This document shows positions 60,880 to 64,000 of a DNA stretch of 64,000 bases, in pieces. The position numbers and the translations under genes are program-made. The DNA lies in the NCBI RefSeq assembly GCF_003612555.1, contig NZ_RAZF01000011.1, positions 1 to 64,000 on the forward strand, written 5' to 3'. Source of the stretch: Acutalibacter sp. 1XD8-33 (GTDB taxonomy: Bacteria > Bacillota > Clostridia > Oscillospirales > Acutalibacteraceae). The notes under the pieces are model-generated. The model saw nothing but the letters and a program-made list of their open reading frames with translations. It made no database searches and was not told the origin of the DNA. Within the stretch, counting starts at the first letter, position 1; the number at the start of each line of letters is the position of its first letter.

Positions 60880-62934
60880 TTACTTCGCGGGCCGTGCCCC
60901 CATCTCGAGCACCAGCTCCCCGCCGGAGACGATCTCCTGATGGGTGAGGAAGGGCCGGTCCAGGGGTTTGCCGTTGAGCTCGGCCTTCTGGATATAGCGC
61001 AGGCCGTCGCCAGCGCCCTTGGCGGTCACCTTGAAGGACGCGCCGCTCTCCATCTTCATCTCCATGCTGTCAAAGAGGGGCGTGCCCAGGGCATATTCCG
61101 CCTTGCCGGGGCAGACCGGGTAGAAGCCCATGGCCGAGAACACCAGCCAGCTGGACATGGCCCCGCCGTCCTCGTCGCCGCAGATGCCCGTGGGGGAGTT
61201 GGGGAACCAGATGTCCATCAGGTCCCGCAGCTTCTTCTGGGCCTTCCAGGGCTGGCCGAAGTAATCATAGAGATAGGGGATGTGGAAGGAGGGCTCGTTG
61301 CCCATGGCGAACTGGCCCATCAGGCCCGTGGAGTCCGGGAACTGCCCCAGATAGATGAACTTGCTGGGCTCGTTGTGGAAGCCCTCCCGGAATACCTGGT
61401 CCAGGCGCTCCCCAGCCTTCTCCTTGCCGCCCATCAGCTCCGCCAGACCCTCCGGATCGTGCATCACAGACCAGGTGTAGGTCCAGGTGTTGTTCTCCGT
61501 GGTGTAGTCCCGGCCGCCCATGCCGCCCGCGAACTTGGGGTTGAAGTCCTCCACCCACTGGCCGTCAATGGACTTGGGAGCCATCCAGCCCAGCTCCGGG
61601 TTGTAGAGGCTCTTGTAGCCCTGGGCGCGCTTTCTGAACATCTCGGCGTCCTCGGGCTTGCCAAGCCGCTCGGCAATTTCTGCGGCGCACCAGTCGTCGT
61701 AGCAGTGCTCCAGGGTCACGGCCACGGACTGCCGCCGCTCAAACTCGTGGGCCGCGGGGCAGGTCTCCGCCTCGCCCTTTTTCAGGGCGGGGAAGAAGCC
61801 CTTCTCCCAGTAGCACTCCTCCTCGGCGCCGGCGGGGGCGTTGCAGGCCCAGGGCATCATGGACTGCTCGGTGGCGTTCTTGCGGATGCCCTCGTAGGCG
61901 GTCTCGTAGTCGGCCTCGATGCCCTTTGCCATGGCGTCCGCGAAGAGGGAGGCCGCGTGGAAGCCGATCATCACCGGCAGGTCCCCCTCGAAGCCGGGGA
62001 AGCAGGGCATCAGCCCGCTCTGCTTGTACATCTCCACATAGCTCTGGAGGATGTCCTTGTGGCGGCGCTCGTCCACCAGCAGCTGCAGGGGGTGCATACA
62101 CCGGAAGGTGTCCCAGAGGCCGTCGTTGTTGTAGAAGGTGCCCTCATGGACCTTGCCGTCGAAGCCGCTGAAATACTGGCCGTGCTCGGTGACGTCGGTC
62201 ATCCGCTGGAAGGCCCGGTAGAGGGCGGTGTAGAACACGGTTTTCCGGTCCTCGGTATTGCCCTCCACGATGAATTTGCCCAGCTGGGCGTCCCAGATTT
62301 CCTGGGCCCGGGCCTTGACCTCGTCAAAGCTCTGGCCGCCGGCCTCCAGCTCCAGGCTCTTTTTGGCGCTCTCCAGGGAGATCATGGAGACGGCGCCCCG
62401 CACCTCTGTGAGCTCGGGGGCGCGGAAGATCAGGGCGTCCTCCTCCTGGCCGGTGAGCTCCACGCCCTGGCCCAGCTGGATATAGGCATACTGGCGCAGG
62501 GGCGTGCGGCGGCCCCGGTTGGGCCAGGAGAGGGTAATCTCTACCGTGTTGCCCTCCGCCTTGGCCTCGCCGCCGGGGAAGCTGAGGCGCAGGCAGTCCT
62601 GGCCGGAGAAGCGGTAGAGGTACACGTGCTGGGTGACGGTGGTCTCGGCGGTGATATCGTGCTCCTCCAGCTCCAGGCGCTTGTAGTAGCAGCGGGCGGT
62701 TTCCCGGCTGTGGTCCAGGATATTGTGGAAATCGCCGCCCTTGCCGGGCATGACGTAGGCCGCGCCCAGGGGGAAGCCCAGGACCTGATCGCAGCAGTAG
62801 GAGTCGCCGTTATCGTGGGATACGGGGGTGCTGCGGGCCATGCCGTAGGGGAGCATGACCTCGGGGTTGGTGGAGGTGAGCATGTGGGAGATGGTGCCGA
62901 TGTAGGGATTGACGTAATCGGAAAGGTGTTTCAT
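60880..62934 (-). CDS. Glycoside hydrolase family 92 alpha-mannosidase
   Basis: The 684-residue enzyme belongs to GH92, calcium-dependent exo-alpha-mannosidases acting on N-glycans and mannans. Seen are the N-terminal VNPYIGT ... PYGMARSTP segments, FYTALYRAFQRMTDVTE, GGRDYTTENNTWTYTW and the catalytic motif CGDEDGGAMSSWLVFSAMGF (about residues 590-610). No signal peptide is present and length is slightly below the family norm (700-760), so a cytosolic role after sugar import is suggested. AAGGAG lies before the ATG at 62934; the longer reading goes into repeats. A sugar-binding protein gene lies upstream on the same strand. Confidence 0.9.
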   Translation of the reverse strand: MKHLSDYVNPYIGTISHMLTSTNPEVMLPYGMARSTPVSHDNGDSYCCDQVLGFPLGAAYVMPGKGGDFHNILDHSRETARCYYKRLELEEHDITAETTVTQHVYLYRFSGQDCLRLSFPGGEAKAEGNTVEITLSWPNRGRRTPLRQYAYIQLGQGVELTGQEEDALIFRAPELTEVRGAVSMISLESAKKSLELEAGGQSFDEVKARAQEIWDAQLGKFIVEGNTEDRKTVFYTALYRAFQRMTDVTEHGQYFSGFDGKVHEGTFYNNDGLWDTFRCMHPLQLLVDERRHKDILQSYVEMYKQSGLMPCFPGFEGDLPVMIGFHAASLFADAMAKGIEADYETAYEGIRKNATEQSMMPWACNAPAGAEEECYWEKGFFPALKKGEAETCPAAHEFERRQSVAVTLEHCYDDWCAAEIAERLGKPEDAEMFRKRAQGYKSLYNPELGWMAPKSIDGQWVEDFNPKFAGGMGGRDYTTENNTWTYTWSVMHDPEGLAELMGGKEKAGERLDQVFREGFHNEPSKFIYLGQFPDSTGLMGQFAMGNEPSFHIPYLYDYFGQPWKAQKKLRDLMDIWFPNSPTGICGDEDGGAMSSWLVFSAMGFYPVCPGKAEYALGTPLFDSMEMKMESGASFKVTAKGAGDGLRYIQKAELNGKPLDRPFLTHQEIVSGGELVLEMGARPAK

Positions 62935-62984
62935 GGATTTTTTCTCCTTGAAGATAGTAAATTTTAGTTTTTTCGCAAAGCTGA

Positions 62985-63370
62985 CCAGGGTAAAAGTTTC
63001 GCCGGCCTTTTCAAAGGCCGCAGGGGTTTGGGGACGGCGTCCCCAAGGTCTTGCCTTTGAACACCTGAGAAAACAACGCAGGAGGGTAGCATAAACGTCC
63101 CGGTGGGACGTTTTGCGTAGGGGACCCTCGTCGGGGGGCGCTGGTCTCCGCTGGAGACCGTCAAGCGCCGACCGAGCCGGCAGGCGAGACCCCCTGTTTC
63201 GCTTTGCGAACTCTCCCACACCACGCAACCTTTGAAAAGGTTGACGAAACTTTTACGGTTGTTCGGTTAGCTCGGCAAACGACATAAAGTGTTCACGACG
63301 AACGAAGTGGGAGTGACGTTCGCGGTCCAGGGGCGTTAGGCCCCTGGTGGGGTTTGGGGCAAAGCCCCAA
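62985..63370. repeat. Mosaic palindromic repeat cluster with nested module
   Basis: GCCGGCCTTTTCAAAGGCCGC and GGGGACGGCGTCCCC hairpins, ACACCTGAGAAAACAACGC block, AAACGTCCCGGTGGGACGTTT hairpin, GGGGACCCTCGTCGGGG arm interrupted by a roughly 55 bp insert (GGTCTCCGCTGGAGACC and GACCGAGCCGGCAGGC), CAACCTTTGAAAAGGTTG, a TTCACGACGAACGAAGTGG block, and GGGGCGTTAGGCCCC. No gene. Confidence 0.75.
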
Positions 63371-63395
63371 GGTCTTGACCTTGAAAGAATATAAT

Positions 63396-63460
63396 AAGGG
63401 CCGGTCCGAAGGGGATACCCAACCAAAAAGCGTAAGTTGTATCCGTCCGGACCGGCCCTT
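63396..63460 (-). terminator. Strong terminator of the sugar-binding protein gene
   Basis: AAGGGCCGGTCCG (63396-63408) pairs with CGGACCGGCCCTT (to 63460), with an inner GGATAC / GTATCC pairing. On the minus strand it is followed by ATTATATTCTTT. Confidence 0.75.
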
Positions 63461-63490
63461 GTGTTCATCTAGCGCACATCAATCGGGCAA

Positions 63491-64000
63491 TTATTTGTTG
63501 GAGGCCCACCGATCGTAAGCCTGCTGATAGGTGGCGATTACCTCTTCCACGCCCAGAGACTTCATCTCGTCGGTGAAAGCATCCCACTGGTCGAAGCTCT
63601 TCTCGCCAACAACGAACTTGGCGCTGTTCTCCTGGCGGCAGTTCTTCAGGTCGGTGGTGTACATATCTACCACAGCCTGCTCTTCCTCAGTCAGGAACAT
63701 GTCGGGCAGAGTCTGCTTGTTGTAGGGGTTCAGGCTCTTGTCAGACCAGGCGATACGAGCCTGCTGCTGCACGTCGTCCCAGGCGCCCTCGGTGGTGTCG
63801 CGAACCCACTTGGGCAGGGGCAGACCGCAGTCAGGAGTAATCTCGCCGCCGCGGACTTCTTCTACGTTCCGTCCGTCGGTGGGGAAGATGTACTTATGCA
63901 GGGTGGGATCGTTCTCAGAGTACTCCCAGATGTGGCCTTCGGGGCCGTAGTGGATCAGCCAGGAACCCTCTTCGCTGTAGAGGTAGTCAACCCAACGCAT
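63491..64000 (-). CDS. Extracellular sugar-binding protein, C-terminal part
   Basis: The 169 residues seen are the C-terminal third of a family 1 (LplA-like) solute-binding protein; the gene runs off the right edge, so the first Met in view is not the true start. Features are RWVDYLYSEEGSWLIHYGPEG, a fingerprint of these proteins, and a C-terminal helix EEVIATYQQAYDRWASNK. It probably brings oligosaccharides to an ABC importer whose permease genes may lie beyond the window. The GH92 mannosidase downstream on the same strand suggests mannose-containing glycans as ligand, which is inference only. Confidence 0.85.
   Translation of the reverse strand: MRWVDYLYSEEGSWLIHYGPEGHIWEYSENDPTLHKYIFPTDGRNVEEVRGGEITPDCGLPLPKWVRDTTEGAWDDVQQQARIAWSDKSLNPYNKQTLPDMFLTEEEQAVVDMYTTDLKNCRQENSAKFVVGEKSFDQWDAFTDEMKSLGVEEVIATYQQAYDRWASNK

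Noticed and set aside
60844-62967. 707-codon plus-strand ORF antisense to the GH92 gene
   Set aside because: Low-complexity His/Gly/Leu-rich shadow; the minus-strand mannosidase has all family motifs.

Overview
The window reads as a chromosomal segment of a GC-rich, spore-forming, anaerobic Firmicute, most likely an Oscillospiraceae-type gut clostridium (Flavonifractor/Lawsonibacter/Intestinimonas-like). The reasons are strong AGGAGG ribosome binding sites, spmA/spmB, a Rex-AdhE redox module, an archaeal/eukaryal-type ProS with a C-terminal zinc domain, an SLH-anchored surface protein, and the order nusB-xseA-xseB-ispA. The placement is inferred from gene content only. No ribosomal RNA operon, intact tRNA, CRISPR array, phage or complete insertion sequence was seen.

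Layout. 0.4-4.5 kb: acyl carrier protein, membrane glycerophosphodiesterase, GH31 alpha-xylosidase. 4.6-7.7 kb (minus): trkA-trkH potassium uptake plus a region-4-only sigma-like protein. 8.2-11.4 kb: PepV-type dipeptidase, spmA-spmB, SLOG-family protein. 11.4-12.1 kb: two frameshifted small ORFs beside a 3' fragment of tRNA-Thr(CGU), probably the scar of an integrated element. 12.4-18.1 kb: rex-adhE-kinase, a zinc alcohol dehydrogenase and a Smr protein. 18.2-25.8 kb (minus): a split small ORF, zinc phospholipase C-like protein, and nusB-Kae1-like-xseA-(repeats)-xseB-ispA-rluA-like. 26.5-38.1 kb: threonine ammonia-lyase and the branched-chain amino acid set ilvB-ilvN-ilvC-ilvD, interspersed with acetyltransferases, VOC, metallo-hydrolase, lipoprotein and DUF815 ATPase genes. 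38.2-42 kb: a 1268-residue surface protein with InlB-type repeats and three SLH domains. 42.9-50.1 kb (minus): PadR, DUF1700/HAAS membrane protein, response regulator, ABC ATPase, three paralogous permeases and a histidine kinase, broken up by repeats. 50.2-55.3 kb: two VOC proteins, a candidate small RNA, proS, and a Gfo/Idh/MocA oxidoreductase with a TIM-barrel isomerase. 56-64 kb: peptide-binding lipoprotein, acetyltransferase, lone ABC-2 permease, GH92 mannosidase and the 3' end of a sugar-binding lipoprotein gene.

The most striking property is the intergenic DNA. Nearly every operon boundary carries mosaic palindromic repeats built from a limited set of hairpin modules used in different orders, in both orientations and sometimes nested. 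Three families look like discrete non-autonomous elements: (1) a 103-115 bp cloverleaf-like element with TATAGTAAACGC-type termini (four full copies and one decayed copy), which supplies the stop codon and last residues of three adjacent ORFs; (2) roughly 260-330 bp units bounded by inverted copies of a motif like GAGTAATACTGTGTGGCC; (3) a single 160 bp element with about 45 bp inverted termini directly after proS. The mosaic repeats also separate xseA from xseB, split the PadR/two-component/ABC cluster, and encode the C-terminal tail of the RluA-like synthase. No transposase or REP-associated tyrosine transposase is encoded here, so any mobilising enzyme must lie elsewhere.

Functionally, adhE with rex points to NADH-regulated ethanol fermentation. 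The ilv genes, together with threonine deaminase, can make isoleucine and valine precursors. GH31, GH92, the sugar-binding protein and the Gfo/Idh pair point to use of plant and mucin glycans.
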